Shown: positions 1 through 11,091, counted from the stretch's first letter. The stretch is 64,000 nt of DNA from Diphasiastrum complanatum (GCA_029204225.1 CM055101.1:39178444-39242443); one strand, 5' to 3'. A program made the numbers and translations. The notes: generated by a model from the sequence alone, not told the origin.

Positions 1-1
1 A

Positions 2-1393
2 CAGGATGCTTTCCTCCCATGTGTGGAAGCAGGCCACATAGTTTTCATCGGAGCGACAACTGAGAATCCATCCTTCGAAATCAATTCTGCACTTCTTTCA
101 CGCTGTAAAGTGCTCACATTAAAAAGGCTTCAGCCAGAACATCTATCTGAATTGATTGAACGCGCAGTTTTGGATAATGACAAGGGTGTATTGGCGTCAT
201 TACCCACAGTTCCTACATTCGAGAGCTTTAGGATCGAGGAAAATGCAATACATTATCTGGCCGCGGCAGCTGATGGAGATGCACGAGTGGCATTGAGTAC
301 GCTAGAACTTGCTGGGCTGACTGCTGTTTCAAGGTTCAAGAAAAAAACAGCAGATAATGGCTTTTGTGTTCATGAAAAAGAAGAAGATGCCTTAGTCAGC
401 AGCTTCTCTTTTAAGAGAGAGTCTGGTGCTTCGGATCGATCTATGGTAGGGTTTGGGGCAAGAAGAGAGAGTACATTCAACGTATTGGAATCACTTAAGG
501 AAAATGTTCAGCAGTCTCAAGAGGAGTATACCAGACCCTTCAAGAAATTTGTTGGTGGGAAAGAAGTCACGGCACATACCTTTGGAAAGGATAGAGACAT
601 GACATCCCTGCTTCACACTGATGTAGAGAAGGAAGCTGCCGCCACGCCAAGAGAATTTAGGGATAAAGACACATCACTAATAGCAGCGGATGCATGTCCA
701 AATAAGGCCGGCAGCAACTGCTCTTCTAAGTTTGGGGTTTCTGGCGAACAACACGATGCATGCTGTGAAATGTTGGTAAACCCTGCTGCGGATAGAGATC
801 CAGAAAAGGGCTCGGTCGTAGTAACCCTAGCCGATGTCCAAGAAACGTTGCAGCGATCACATGTACTGTATGATAAAACAGGGGAGGAACATTATAACAT
901 AATTAGTGCTTTGCATAAATCGATACGTGGAGGGGATGCTAATGCAGGGCTCTATTGGCTTGCAAGAATGATTGAAGGCGGGGAGGGACCATTGTATGTA
1001 GCCCGAAGGTTAATCCGCTTTGCAAGTGAGGATGTAGGGCTGGCTGATCCACATGCTCTTGTACAAGCAGTGGCCTGCTTTCAGGCTTGCCAATTTTTAG
1101 GAGTTCCAGAATGCAATGTTCATCTAGCTCAGTGTGTGATCTATCTTTCTTTGGCTCCAAAATCCACCGCCATCTACCGCGCCATTGAAGCTGCACAGCA
1201 ATTAGTCAGAGAAACAGGTCAAAATGAACCAGTTCCTCTCCATTTGAGAAATGCGCCAACAAGTCTTATGAAAGATTTGGGGTATGGAAAAGGATATATC
1301 TATCCTCCAGGACATATTGGTCCTGTGAAGCAAGAATACATGCCTTCCTCTTTGAGTGGGCATGTATTCTTGGATTGGCCAGAGAAAAACTAA
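2..1393 (+). CDS. WRNIP1: WRNIP1/RarA (MgsA)-type AAA+ ATPase, C-terminal part
   Basis: The reading frame is open from the window edge, so the 5' end of the gene lies outside; it stops with TAA at 1391-1393. It starts inside the AAA core with QDAFLPCVEAG, followed by the sensor-1 segment FIGATTENPSFE and the arginine-finger region LLSRCKV, as in RarA/MgsA/WRNIP1. Residues from about 268 on (TLADVQETLQRSHVLYDKTG to the end) match the family's tetramerisation/C-terminal domain, including HYNIISALHKSIRGGDANAG and LYWLARMIEGGE. Family members are DNA-dependent ATPases acting at stalled replication forks in the nucleus. Between lid and C-terminal domain lies an unusual hydrophilic insert of about 150 residues (roughly 105-265), rich in K, E, S and D; bacterial RarA lacks it. 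No intron or frameshift is seen in 1.39 kb. Walker A/B would be upstream of the window. Confidence 0.93.
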   Translation, partial: QDAFLPCVEAGHIVFIGATTENPSFEINSALLSRCKVLTLKRLQPEHLSELIERAVLDNDKGVLASLPTVPTFESFRIEENAIHYLAAAADGDARVALSTLELAGLTAVSRFKKKTADNGFCVHEKEEDALVSSFSFKRESGASDRSMVGFGARRESTFNVLESLKENVQQSQEEYTRPFKKFVGGKEVTAHTFGKDRDMTSLLHTDVEKEAAATPREFRDKDTSLIAADACPNKAGSNCSSKFGVSGEQHDACCEMLVNPAADRDPEKGSVVVTLADVQETLQRSHVLYDKTGEEHYNIISALHKSIRGGDANAGLYWLARMIEGGEGPLYVARRLIRFASEDVGLADPHALVQAVACFQACQFLGVPECNVHLAQCVIYLSLAPKSTAIYRAIEAAQQLVRETGQNEPVPLHLRNAPTSLMKDLGYGKGYIYPPGHIGPVKQEYMPSSLSGHVFLDWPEKN

Positions 1394-4320
1394 CAGTTTC
1401 TCAACTATTATCAGATTGGTCAAAGCAAAGTTGTTCGTTTTTTTGAAATGTCTATTATGCTTTTGTACGGGTGCATTTTCAAATCCACAAATTGAAAACC
1501 TTAGGTTTATTGGACATTTACCGGGTTTGAAGAGGTGCCGGAACTTTCCATCAACAATATCAGCTATGGAGTATCTGTTGGAGTTGAGCCGGCTCGTAAC
1601 ACTATGAGTTGCCTTTGCACGTTGAATTCGGTTAGTCACTCCAATTTTGTAACTACAAAGCTGAAATTAAGCTCATCAAGTTTGCTCTTTTTGTTGATTA
1701 GAGCCTTATCATCAGGGTTCCTACTTCCTGGTAGGTAAGCATGATAAGAGAGTCAGCAGTGAGTAAACAAGGATATTTTTAATTTTTGTAATATATCTAG
1801 TTGAGTGGTCACTGTTCTTGCAAAGATTTATCTCATTTTTGAAGCTTGAATTGTTGATTTTGCATGCCACCTAAATCATTTCAGCTTTGAGGTAGTGGCT
1901 AAGATCAAAGCTTCACTATTGCTGTTTGCAAATGTTTCGTTAATGCCATTTTTCAGTATCATGCATGACATTTTTTTTTAATTAGGATGATTTCAAGATG
2001 CAACAAGTGTAATTGCATAAAAAAGGGCTTGCTTCCATTAATAAGACTTCACATGCAAGAATATGATGTGTATTCTATAACTCCATGTCATGTAATTCAT
2101 GTGTTATTTAGGATTTGAATGTAGTACTTAAATTGAGGTGTTAGCTCATTACTGTTAAGTTGGTGGCAACTTATAGTGCACCCACTCTAGGAACTTCCAA
2201 GAAAATATTGATGTGGTAACTTATGGCACGTTGATCCATTCATATGATGAGCATTGTGTTGGTTCCCTGCCATGATGTAAGACTATTAACAGGCTCAAGT
2301 CTTGAGGTGGAGAAGTCTACGTTTCATGTGTGCCTACATGCAACTCTTGTGGAGACTATCATGTGAGTCCTTTCATTGTATGGTTGTGAGTGCTAGTAAG
2401 ATCATATCCACCAAAATTACTACCAGTTGCTTTAGTTCTTTTGATTACTTTCTCTTTAGAGATCTTTTCAATTTTCAAAGATTTTATGAGTTATTTGTAA
2501 TGGCACATTACAAGCTTAATTTTCACTTTTGTTTTGATAATGCAACAATTTCTTGGATTATATTGTTCAATAGAAAGATGTCCCTTCTTTGACTTTGAAG
2601 CACTTTTGTCGACAAACTAAAGATGATGGACCTTGCAACAACAATGACCAAACTAGTCGCTCAACCTATAATCAATCAACGCTTTGAACTCTTTCAGTTG
2701 ATGTATTCATCTGCTGCAACAATTGTTAGAGCTAGGGGCCATTGAGATTGAAGAGATATGTCTATATGCCACGTCACTATGGCTTAGTCTAAGTGAACGT
2801 ATCTAAGTGATATCAAGACACAATTAGTTCGATCATTTGGTATACTAAGAATTAGCAGTAAATGAAGTGCCAGAGACCAACTATTATGCCAAATGCATGG
2901 TCGTGCCATATCACCTTCAATTTGCTTATATTCAAAAGATAAATGATTTTGTAGTGCCCACTAGAACAACACACCTGTAAAATTTAAAATTGTGACATGC
3001 ACATGCATACAAAAAGTAGGATTGGAGGTCCAACAAGTTAGGATAGGAGCTAGTAAGGCTACAGAGGTATTTCTAGATGCCATGTGCGACTACAAGGATC
3101 ATGTGATTTTTTGCAACAAGCCACTATATGTTTAATCATATTGTATATTTACATATAGTAGAAATGGAAGTGCCAGAAATATAGTGTTGTGTATGTTGCC
3201 ATGCTAGACCAAGTAGCTCGACATAGGTAACTTCCTTGCAAGCAAATCATCCGACTTACATTAGACTTAACCAACTCAAGGCTTCTTCACGACCATTTGA
3301 CGTCCACTCCAGACAAGTTGTCTAACTTACATCAAATTTAACCAACTCAAAGCTTCATCACCAGTGCTAGGAGTCAACCTAACACCATGCTAGGTTGGAC
3401 AACCAAAAACAGGTAACTTCCACTTAAGCAAGCCATTCAATTTAGCCAACATCTGTTCCTCAAGAGCCCAAAAAAGTTTACATTCACGCAAGGAACACTC
3501 AGAACGACAAATTGCTACAAATATGAAGGCAATTAGTTTTTGGATTGAATGGTCTTGACAACATACCGTTGGTGTGCCGAATTGAATGGTCATGACAACA
3601 TACTATTGGCGTCCTGGATGTGACCGTTAGCTCAACACTAGATCAAAAAATTTGATGTGGCCTTACAATTGATACCTTTACCGAACACTAATACGAGCTA
3701 GTTTGAAGTAAAATCTCACTTTATTAATAAATTTTGGAAGGTACATTTCAAGTGTGTCACTGACCCTAGTCTCCAGGTTGCTGGCATGCCAAGGCTAGCG
3801 CCATGACAACATTTCAGCTAGGCACGTTGAAAAGTGGTTGGAGCTCGTCCTGAGTCAGAACAAACAACTTATAATTTCTACTTTGTCCAGGAAGCGCGTA
3901 GATATCATATAGCTTACATAAAACCCAAAAACCTTATTAACTGGTGACAAAGGTTGTTGAAATATCCAACCCCCAACGCTTTTGAGTTTGACTTTGGAAT
4001 TTCTTTGAGCTCCGGATCTGTCCAAGTTTGTGGTCCACTCAATGTCTTTTGCTTTGAACCTTGGTTTTTCTCTTTGTCCAAGCTTGTGATCTCACTTTCT
4101 GATTTGCACTTTTATTTGGCTCTTTCAGGTAGGCAAACCTACTTGTGGGAGTTTGACTAGATCATCTTCAACTCGCCCCCCATTTATGATCAATTGTCGT
4201 CGACAATTGTACTAAGAGAGGAGTGTGTGATGGTCCCTCCTACTTCTGTAATCAACTGACAACAACTTATTTTCCATCTTGCTAGGATTTTGATCTTGAT
4301 CCAACTTGTTGCCTTTTAGA
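1394..4320. other. Intergenic DNA downstream of the ATPase gene
   Basis: I see no protein-coding similarity. The first few hundred bases are presumably 3' UTR of the ATPase gene; I found no canonical AATAAA close to the stop. A short imperfect duplication (about 38 bp, core GAATGGTC-TGACAACATAC) sits at 3545-3605. The 20-base string AACCTTATTAACTGGTGACA at 3930-3949 recurs inverted at 14247-14266, with looser similarity around both, so 3670-3960 is probably a fragment of the same dispersed repeat. Confidence 0.6.
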
Positions 4321-4506
4321 AACACTTGGAATCCTCTTCTTTGTTTCCACCCAACCATAGCCACTAAAGATAGTAGCTCCCTCGAGTAGCCACAAGAATA
4401 ATGGAGTTCTCCTTCAACTAGCTTCTCCAAATCCACCTCCTACTAGTGTCCCAGACCACCAGCATGAGGGGGAAGAAGAGAGAGCACTCCTCACCAATCT
4501 AGCCAA
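4321..4506. repeat. 186-bp direct repeat, copy 1
   Basis: This segment is repeated at 4651-4836 at a constant 330-bp offset with no indels and only a handful of substitutions. Similarity ends abruptly on both sides. Copy 2 lies in the putative LTR next to a primer-binding site, so copy 1 is probably a second, partial LTR-derived piece in the same orientation. Confidence 0.85.
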
Positions 4507-4600
4507 CAGCCAATAATCGTTTTAGAAGACCTGCATCCAGCATTAACCACACACCAAGAAATGAAGCAAAGAAAGAAGTTGGAAAACCAAGGATCTACTT

Positions 4601-4613
4601 GGCTCTAATACCA
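4601..4613 (-). other. Copia-type primer-binding site (initiator tRNA-Met)
   Basis: Read on the minus strand this is TGGTATTAGAGCC, one base from the usual plant copia primer-binding site TGGTATCAGAGC that pairs with the 3' end of initiator tRNA-Met. It marks the boundary between a 5' LTR at higher coordinates and an internal region at lower coordinates. No gag or pol reading frame follows, so the element is gutted or of a miniature type. Confidence 0.65.
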
Positions 4614-5150
4614 CTACTAGGATCCACTCTAGGATCGTTAGTTTTCAACAAACACTTGGAATCCTTTTCTTTGTTTCCACCCAACCATAGCCGCTAAAGA
4701 TAGTAGCTCCCTCGAGCAGCCACAAGAATAATGGAGTTCTCCTTCGCCTAGCTTCTCCAAATCCACCTCCTACTAGTGTCCCAAACCACCAGCATGAGGG
4801 GGAAGAAGAGAGAGCTCTCCTCACCAATCTAGCCAAGAGAAAAAATGATGCTCTCTCCATGCCCTCCTAGTCTTCCTTATGCATGTGCACTTGCATGAGC
4901 TAGAGTGAGAGGGACTGCATGCATTTGGATGCATGGGACCCTGGACCGTCCAAATGTAAAGGTATCACCTTAGGCCCCTTAACCTTGACATCCTCAAGGT
5001 TAATAATTATCATTCATCTTGGGCCCTACTCATGGCTTGTAGTTCCAAGTCCAACTTCATGGGCACTAAACCTAGTTAAATCTAATACTTATGTTAGGTT
5101 CCCTAGCCAATATCCCCTAGGTAATTAGCATAGAACTTTAGGTTTCTAAC
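4614..5150 (-). mobile_element. Putative LTR adjoining the primer-binding site
   Basis: On the minus strand the block begins TGTTAGAAACC at 5150 and runs to the primer-binding site at 4613. It contains the second copy of the 186-bp direct repeat. The end before the primer site (GGATCCTAGTAG) lacks the canonical CA. The start is inferred only from the TG and the location. Exact edges need an intact relative. Confidence 0.45.
4651..4836. repeat. 186-bp direct repeat, copy 2
   Basis: Partner of 4321-4506. It lies inside the putative minus-strand LTR, whereas copy 1 lies about 95 bp beyond the primer-binding site. The order repeat, primer site, short spacer, repeat is that of a miniature terminal-repeat retrotransposon, although no clear polypurine tract precedes copy 1. 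Confidence 0.85.
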
Positions 5151-6990
5151 ATTGCTAGTCTCTAAAGAGTATCCTAGCCTCTCCCGTTGAGGACAAACTC
5201 AAGTAATAGTGGCTTTTGCCCACACTATTTCAGTCTTGAAGAAAGGCATGTCACGTGCTAATCTTAGCATTCAAACATCAAATTAGCATGGCAAAATAAG
5301 AAATTATTCCATTCTATTTCATTCCTAGACATCAAACTAGCATGGCAAAACAAAAAATAAAGGAAGTCTTAAAAAAATTTAAGAAACTAGATGCAATTGA
5401 CAAATCTTTGTCAAATTGGACAAAGTAAGATATCGTTCCCCCTCATTATTGACCATTCATTACGTTGGGCCTGAATTCAAATAATGATCAAGGCTCTCAT
5501 GTGATTTTAGGTACATGAACCACAAATTACATCAAGTCTCAAAGATAAGCTTCAAGAATACACAGAATTCAAAAATGTCAAATGTAGAATAGCTTCCAAA
5601 TTTAGCACGGCCTCAACTAGTTATAGTGTTCCTTTGTGTCTCTAGTATGAGTTTGGGGCCTTATTTAGCTAAATTGGGCCTTACAACCATTATTACTACA
5701 ATCTCACTATTTCCTAGCATTGCAATTAATAAGCACATAGGCTAAGTACATGCAATACATGACAGATTCTCCATCTTTCTTTGTCTCCGATGCTGCTACC
5801 TTGTACATTGCTTCATAATGAGGAATGTTGATTTTATTTTGTAGCTCCAATGCATTTGATAGAGCAATGTATTCCTCATTTGGATTCATCAAATTCCATA
5901 TAATGAAAGGATCCTCTCGATCATCTATATACACAAGGAAGTTGATAGCCTTGAATCCGCTTTCCATATGAACTTGTTTTTCTTGATAGTAGGATTAATG
6001 ACATAATCTAACCCAAAAAAATTGGTTAGATTTCTATCAACTCTTTTTGTCAATATCATAGTAGATACATTAATAGGTTGTCCAATGCAAAGTTGTTTTA
6101 GACCTTGAAATGAATCCCTGTAGATGACTCCATTGAAGCAGAGTTATTATCAATTTTATCATCAAAAAGCTTCTTGTTGTATTATTATTTGAACTTTTTA
6201 TCATTGTTATGTTGCTCGTTTGATCCATGTTCAGATATATATCCATATAGATCATTGTCTATTTAATGCGATCACAACTACCAATTATTGGAATTCTTGA
6301 AAATCGGATTGAAGTCCACGTTTAAGCTACAATTGTAGAAGTATGCACTATTCATAAATAAGCTCTTTATTTTGACCTTCCTCCTGATCATTAAGGCTCT
6401 AAGGCAAAACTTGATCTTCATCGACTTGTCCTTTGATGATATTGATTTGTCTCCATAGAAAAAGAATTGAAATTATTAGTTTTGCTCTCAACAAGGCTAT
6501 TTCACTCTTCCTTAGGACGATTGTTACCATCAAATGGTTTGAGTTCCTGCTTATTTAAAATTGTTTGAACGATATCCAACTTTGGCTTGGAAGATTGCCC
6601 TTGGATTGTAGGAAACATTGTTGTGAGATCATCAACATTCGTACCAAAATAAGGATTGGCATTTATGAGTGACAAATGATTAATATTGGTTTATCTAGAT
6701 TAAAATTGGCTTTCAATTTATGTGACATGGTACTAAATCTGAAATTAAAATTTGACATCATTATCAACATTTGGTCTTGGAGCTGTCAAAATGCTTGCAC
6801 ATTTTGTTCAGTTACTTCGATGTATGGCAGATATGACTTAGTCTGATTTAGCATAAAGTTTATTTAATTTCCTTTGTTTCAATGCTCAAATTATTGGTAG
6901 TAGGGTCCATGGTATTGCTCAATATTCCATGAATGTTGGCTCACTTTTGTTGAGTTGATGTCATAAGACCTCTCGCAAAATTGGCATAGG
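5151..6990. other. Noncoding or unrecognised DNA
   Basis: AT-rich DNA without recognised genes. An 86-codon minus-strand frame at 5707-5967 (with YIDDREDPFIIWNLMNPNEE) resembles nothing I know and may be retroelement debris. An imperfect direct repeat, CATCAAA-TAGCATGGCAAAA, occurs at about 5276 and 5331. Multiple stops interrupt all frames in 6260-6990. Confidence 0.5.
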
Positions 6991-7147
6991 TGTTGGAAAT
7001 TAAGCCCACAGTTGTCTCCTTGGTGAATGACTATTTTTTCTATTCTTCCTGCACGTTTATTGATCATTGATCTAGGGTCAGGTGAAACCAAGTTTGGTTC
7101 TACGTCTGCTCATCTGATACCTGCAGGAATCACAAAGTTAGACAGCC
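6991..7147 (+). mobile_element. Copia LTR 5' fragment, family C
   Basis: It begins with TGTTGGAAATTAAG and matches, inverted, the LTR start at 24287 on the minus strand for about 155 bp, ending at CACAAAGTTAGACA. The sharp TG edge at 6991 suggests a true insertion boundary. The rest of the LTR is missing, and the fragment directly abuts the truncated edge of the long LTR at 7151, so a deletion or nested insertion removed both sequences here. Confidence 0.75.
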
Positions 7148-7150
7148 ATC

Positions 7151-8188
7151 TGAAATACAAGGAGTTGGCTTCTTCTTATAGGAAAATCCAATGCATCCCC
7201 TTCACAATGCCATCTTGCCATTCTTCATGCCCTTCAAGCTCTCTTTGCCATTTGTCCCCAACCCATTTGATAGTACACCTAGTAGCCTCCATAAGAGAGT
7301 GGGGGAGTGGTGCATTCAAGGCTCTCTTCCAAAACTAGCCAAGATGCCATTTTTGTCAAAGGCTAGGGAGGCCATTCAAGTTTTTCCTTTTGTACACCCT
7401 AGAAGCCCAAAATGTCCATGGCTAGTGGGTGTACCTCCCAAATTTTTTAGCCTCCAAGGTGGATTGGCATTTATTATCCAAATTTTGGGTGAGGCCCTTT
7501 CTCAACCCCTATTTTTAGTAGGCGGCTTTCGTTTTTCTTTGGGTACCTGTGTTTTCGGCATTTCTTCGATTTTTCAAAGGGCCGTGCGCCTACTGCTCAT
7601 TTGTCTGGGTTTTTGGCCTGTTGGGTAACCACTTGGCCCACACATTTCGTTAATTGCCCGTAAATTTGCCGTTAGGGTTTCTGTGATTCCTTGACACTGA
7701 ATCCATATTTCCCAGTCCCGTTTTTACTTGAAACTTTTTTTTTTTCGATTTTTTCTTATGTGGTTGACTTTTTCGGCATTCATGACTAGGGCTCCCACAA
7801 CAACACGGTTTCCCTGAAAAATACATTGAGTGATCATATATTAGTAACGGTCATATCGGCTATTTTTTTACAACTGGCCATTTTTTTGAAAAGCCGTAAA
7901 ATATTTACTGGCCATTTCTAAGGCCGCAAAATTACTGGGACCCAATTCTAGGTGGACCGGCACTTTTGGTTCGGTCTTACAAAACTTGACCACAAAATAT
8001 TTTTGACGATTTTTTTGAAACTTTTAAACTGTGTCTAGCCAAATTAGGGATGGGCTGGTACCCAACTCTAAGGCAAATTTGTGCCGATTCTTCTCTAATA
8101 ACCGGGTTTTACATGCCGATTTTTTCAATTATTGCAAACTTAAACTTCAATATTAGTCCGATTTTCCGTGCGAAAATATTGGCTAACA
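7151..8188 (-). repeat. Truncated 3' LTR of the pol-less element
   Basis: This is colinear with 12555-13666, with scattered substitutions and a few indels; for example, about 30 bp found at 13259-13290 are missing here. It ends in GGCTAACA on the plus strand, so the minus-strand LTR starts TGTTAGCC. The right copy has TATTAGCC, a G-to-A change typical of methylated-site decay. Plus-strand frames of 145 and 103 codons in this block recur in the other copy but look like chance frames in repeat DNA. Confidence 0.85.
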
Positions 8189-8297
8189 TTGGCGACTACC
8201 ACTGGATAGTATGGTCTCTATACGGCGGACCCATAGTCTCTGGTTTCGCAGACCAGCTCCTGGTGGTGGCTCAAGTTTAGTGGGCTCAGCACCCTTG

Positions 8298-9728
8298 CTA
8301 GGTCATGCTAACCACACTGAGTTGGTAGGAGCTTCCTACCCAAAGGCCATCGATTGAGCCCTTAGGATCCATCTGCAACCAGATTGGATTTAACCGCAAT
8401 ATCTTTGAACAATTTGGTGTCTTCATACTTGCAAAAATCCACCTGTGACCTAAATGGCAAATGCTCCCATTCCCATCAGCTGTAAGACAATGCCCACTTT
8501 CGGACCCATGCATGGAGGGATATGCAAATGAAAATCTCATGATATCACTATAACTCTCAACTGGATTAGATATCTCACCTTCATTGTCATATCGAGTTGA
8601 GCACTCTCCTAATTCTATTTCTAATTGGATGTCATCTATGTGGATATTTGAAGGTGTTTCCCACTCTTGCAATGAGAGTGCTATTGCTATTTGTAGATTG
8701 GCAGTACTATCTTCTTGATCCTCACAAAGATTTGGCATTGTGCGTTCTTGTGGTGACTGCTCTTGGATTTTAATGACTTTTGGGAGCATGAGAGGTGAAT
8801 CTCCTGCTAAACTCCTATTATTTGTGGCTAGACTTGGTTCTCTAGGCAATAGGCTGGCCTCTTGCATCGAAACTTGTAAAGCCAAGTCTAGTTCGGCGAA
8901 TGAGAATCCATTTAGATTTAGTTGCGGTCCTTCAACTAGATGTGACTCTAGTTGAGGTTCAATCAAAAGGTCCTCTAATATGACATGCTTTTCTTCGATG
9001 GCATCTAGTTCTGATGGTGTATGGTCTTTCCTTTCACCCTCATACTATTCAAGAGACTCTAAGAATGCATCTATGGCAAGAGCAAGTCCTTTTTCGGTCA
9101 TTACTTCAGGTGTCTCTATCGACCTATCGTGCTCATAGAGAATTTTTCGCTCCTGTAATTCTAGAGGAGGCATCTCAGTATCGTGCATAAGATCTGCAAA
9201 ATACAAGCTGATAGTTTCATGGGCCTCCTCTTGTGGGTACTCCTCTACTATATTGTCAGAAGATCCTAAGCTCTCATCATCGCTGATGGGTTGATATGGG
9301 CTTGTGCCTCCATCATTCATGGACGTTTGCTCAACATCAAGTGATGTACTTAGTTGGTCAAAAGATACTTCACTCCACCCATTTGTTGATGGCTCACTAG
9401 TCACACTAGTGGATTGGTCTATCCCATCAAGGAGGGGATCATATATGTTATGGCTCAAGGGGGTAGTCAATATCCTTTCTCTCTCAGCATAATCTGGCGT
9501 TCTAGATTCATGGCCCACGAGCGCCAGGTTTTTGTCACTATTCTCTCTGTTGCAATTATTTCTACATGCAGGGGTTGGCATATGTGGCCTTTTAATTATT
9601 TCCCTATCCTCTACACAGCCGAACAACCAATATTTGAAACTCCTGTAGGTGGAATTTGTTCTACTAGGTGTCAAGTACGCAGTTTCTACACCTATGTATC
9701 CAAAAATGCTCATATAGTAAGCCCTCAT
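8298..9728 (-). pseudogene. Acidic retroelement ORF with two UIM-like motifs, one stop
   Basis: Two frames, 9728-9045 (227 codons) and 8966-8298 (222 codons), are in phase and joined by about 26 open codons; only one TAG at 9045-9047 separates them. The product would be hydrophilic and acidic, and I recognise no family. Two segments fit the ubiquitin-interacting motif pattern A-x3-S-x2-E: ELDLALQVSMQE (8894-8859) and DSTANLQIAIALSLQE (8711-8664), the second preceded by acidic EDQED. UIM helices bind ubiquitin in proteins such as RPN10 and DA1. The ORF lies downstream of the zinc-knuckle ORF inside the pol-less LTR element. It may be a captured host segment or an element-specific gag extension. 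The motif match is seen directly; function is inference. Confidence 0.6.
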
Positions 9729-9910
9729 CCATGGCTCTTCCTATATGATAATCGTTTGTGATATATTTCAAACAACAAGTGTAATTGTAAGTTCAAATGA
9801 TCATCGTTGGATCTCTATCTACCTTTACGGCTCCGTCTAGTAGCTTTCAAGATGTCTTGTTTCTAATCATATCCTATTTTATGCTAGAGCAAACCAATTT
9901 ATAGGGGTGT

Positions 9911-10318
9911 TTATCGCTTTGAAACTCTTTGGACTAGTTTCTCCCTACGCTTCTCATCTTCCTTCTGAATTCGACAAGTTCCTTTTAGATGGCCTACCCT
10001 ATTGCAGTATCCATATATTGTATTCCAACAATCATTAGTGGCATGATCTTCTTGGCAATACCGACACAATGGTATGGACTGATGGGCGTAGTGGTGATTG
10101 ATCAACTCTTGTTGATTCCGAAGTCGTCTCACATCTAGAGTCAAAGCTAACAATGTTGCATGCATATCTCTCAAATGGACCATCTTCACTAATTCACGAC
10201 GCTCAAGCTTAACTTTTTCATCAAGGTTCGTTGAATAGCCTTGCCTAGATAGGTACCCACGTAAGAGTACCCCTAGCCAGGTGAAGAAGTCGATTGATCG
10301 TAGGCATAGGGTCCTCAT
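9911..10318 (-). pseudogene. Gag-like ORF with degenerate zinc knuckles
   Basis: A 135-codon frame ends in a basic tail and carries two retroviral-type knuckles: CRYCQEDHATNDC, and a second, GYCNRVGHLKGTC, in which the first cysteine appears replaced. Nucleocapsid knuckles bind element RNA. Upstream, 10320-10560 contains further gag-like codons broken by stops, so the start is uncertain and only the C-terminal part is readable. It is the only recognisable structural protein of the pol-less element and lies between its primer-binding site and the UIM-like ORF. Confidence 0.6.
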
Positions 10319-10665
10319 CTGGTTAGGAGCTATTGCCTATAAATTTGTTGGGCCCATAAGATGCCAACCATAATCGTTCTAGATCAATACCACATCTATG
10401 ATCCTCGCTATCAATTTCTCATAGTAATGGCTCATCTAACACAGGTGGTATTCAATCATCAACTCAAAGAATGCCCCTGACAATTCATTTGTGGGACCAG
10501 CACACATCATTGTGTGATGTTAACCACCCCGACATTCAATACCAAGGTTGACAAGTCTTGACAATACACTCATTTAACCAGCAAATTTCTAATACATCTT
10601 CATTGTAGGCCATCGTCTTTCAAACAATACTCCCTTATCAAATTACTCCTGGCAGACGCACCAAT

Positions 10666-10943
10666 TTTTTTTTTTTTTTGCAAGCCTCCATAGACGTTGC
10701 AGGGAAAACCCATGCACCAGAGTTATTACCGTCGGGCCGCAATTTGCTTCCCTTCGGATTTTCCTCCCGCGTTCGACCGCGGCCGCCCCCAACAGGCGAG
10801 GTGGTAGGCACCAACACCGCGTAGGTGCAGGCCGTGTGGGGGTCTCACCCACTAAACCCAAGCTGGAGGCTGGACCGCCGCACTAGGGTGTGCAACAAAT
10901 GGCATAGTGCGACAAGGCAAGTGCCCAACACTCACGGTGCATT
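10666..10943 (-). mobile_element. SINE-like insertion with 15-bp target duplication
   Basis: A 278-bp insert ends in a 14-15-base poly-A on the minus strand (poly-T at 10665-10679). It is flanked by perfect copies of GGCAGACGCACCAAT at 10651-10665 and 10944-10958, a textbook L1-type target-site duplication. The minus-strand body contains GGTCGAACGCGGG (10778-10766), close to a pol III box B, and a weak box A-like stretch around 10860, suggesting a tRNA-derived SINE. It is GC-richer than its surroundings. It has no coding capacity. Confidence 0.75.
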
Positions 10944-11078
10944 GGCAGACGCACCAATGTTAGGCGTCTGGTGGATCAAATAACATAGGCAACTTGCAAA
11001 TGGCTAATCTGTACAATTCACAACCCTACGTATAGATAATCGCCCTTCAAACAATAGCCCATAATCAAATTCCTCCTA

Positions 11079-11090
11079 GCAGACGCACCA
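11079..11090 (-). other. Primer-binding site of the pol-less element
   Basis: On the minus strand TGGTGCGTCTGC follows the LTR end CTAACA after a single T. The plus strand therefore reads GCAGACGC-A-CCA, exactly the layout of a tRNA 3' end (acceptor strand, discriminator, CCA). It is not the initiator-Met site used by the copia elements elsewhere in the window. The cognate tRNA would begin GCGUCUG; I cannot name it with certainty. Confidence 0.55.
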
Positions 11091-11091
11091 A

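Larger units (their letters stand above)
10614..11091. repeat. Duplicated leader/primer-site segment
   Basis: About 50 bp at 10614-10665 (CTTTCAAACAATACTCCC through GCAGACGCACCAAT) recur at 11041-11091. The SINE-like insert splits the first unit from the rest of its leader, and GCAGACGCACCAATGTTAGG also follows at 10946. The leader of the pol-less element was therefore duplicated in tandem before or around the SINE insertion. Confidence 0.7.

Noticed and set aside
3100-3600. Possible small host gene on the minus strand (67 codons at 3390-3593)
   Set aside because: No recognisable domain, no splice or promoter context, and it contains part of a short tandem repeat.
7027-7628. Plus-strand frames of 103 and 145 codons repeated at 12554-12870
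   Set aside because: They lie in the long LTR, differ by frame-changing indels between copies and resemble no protein; chance frames in a repeat.
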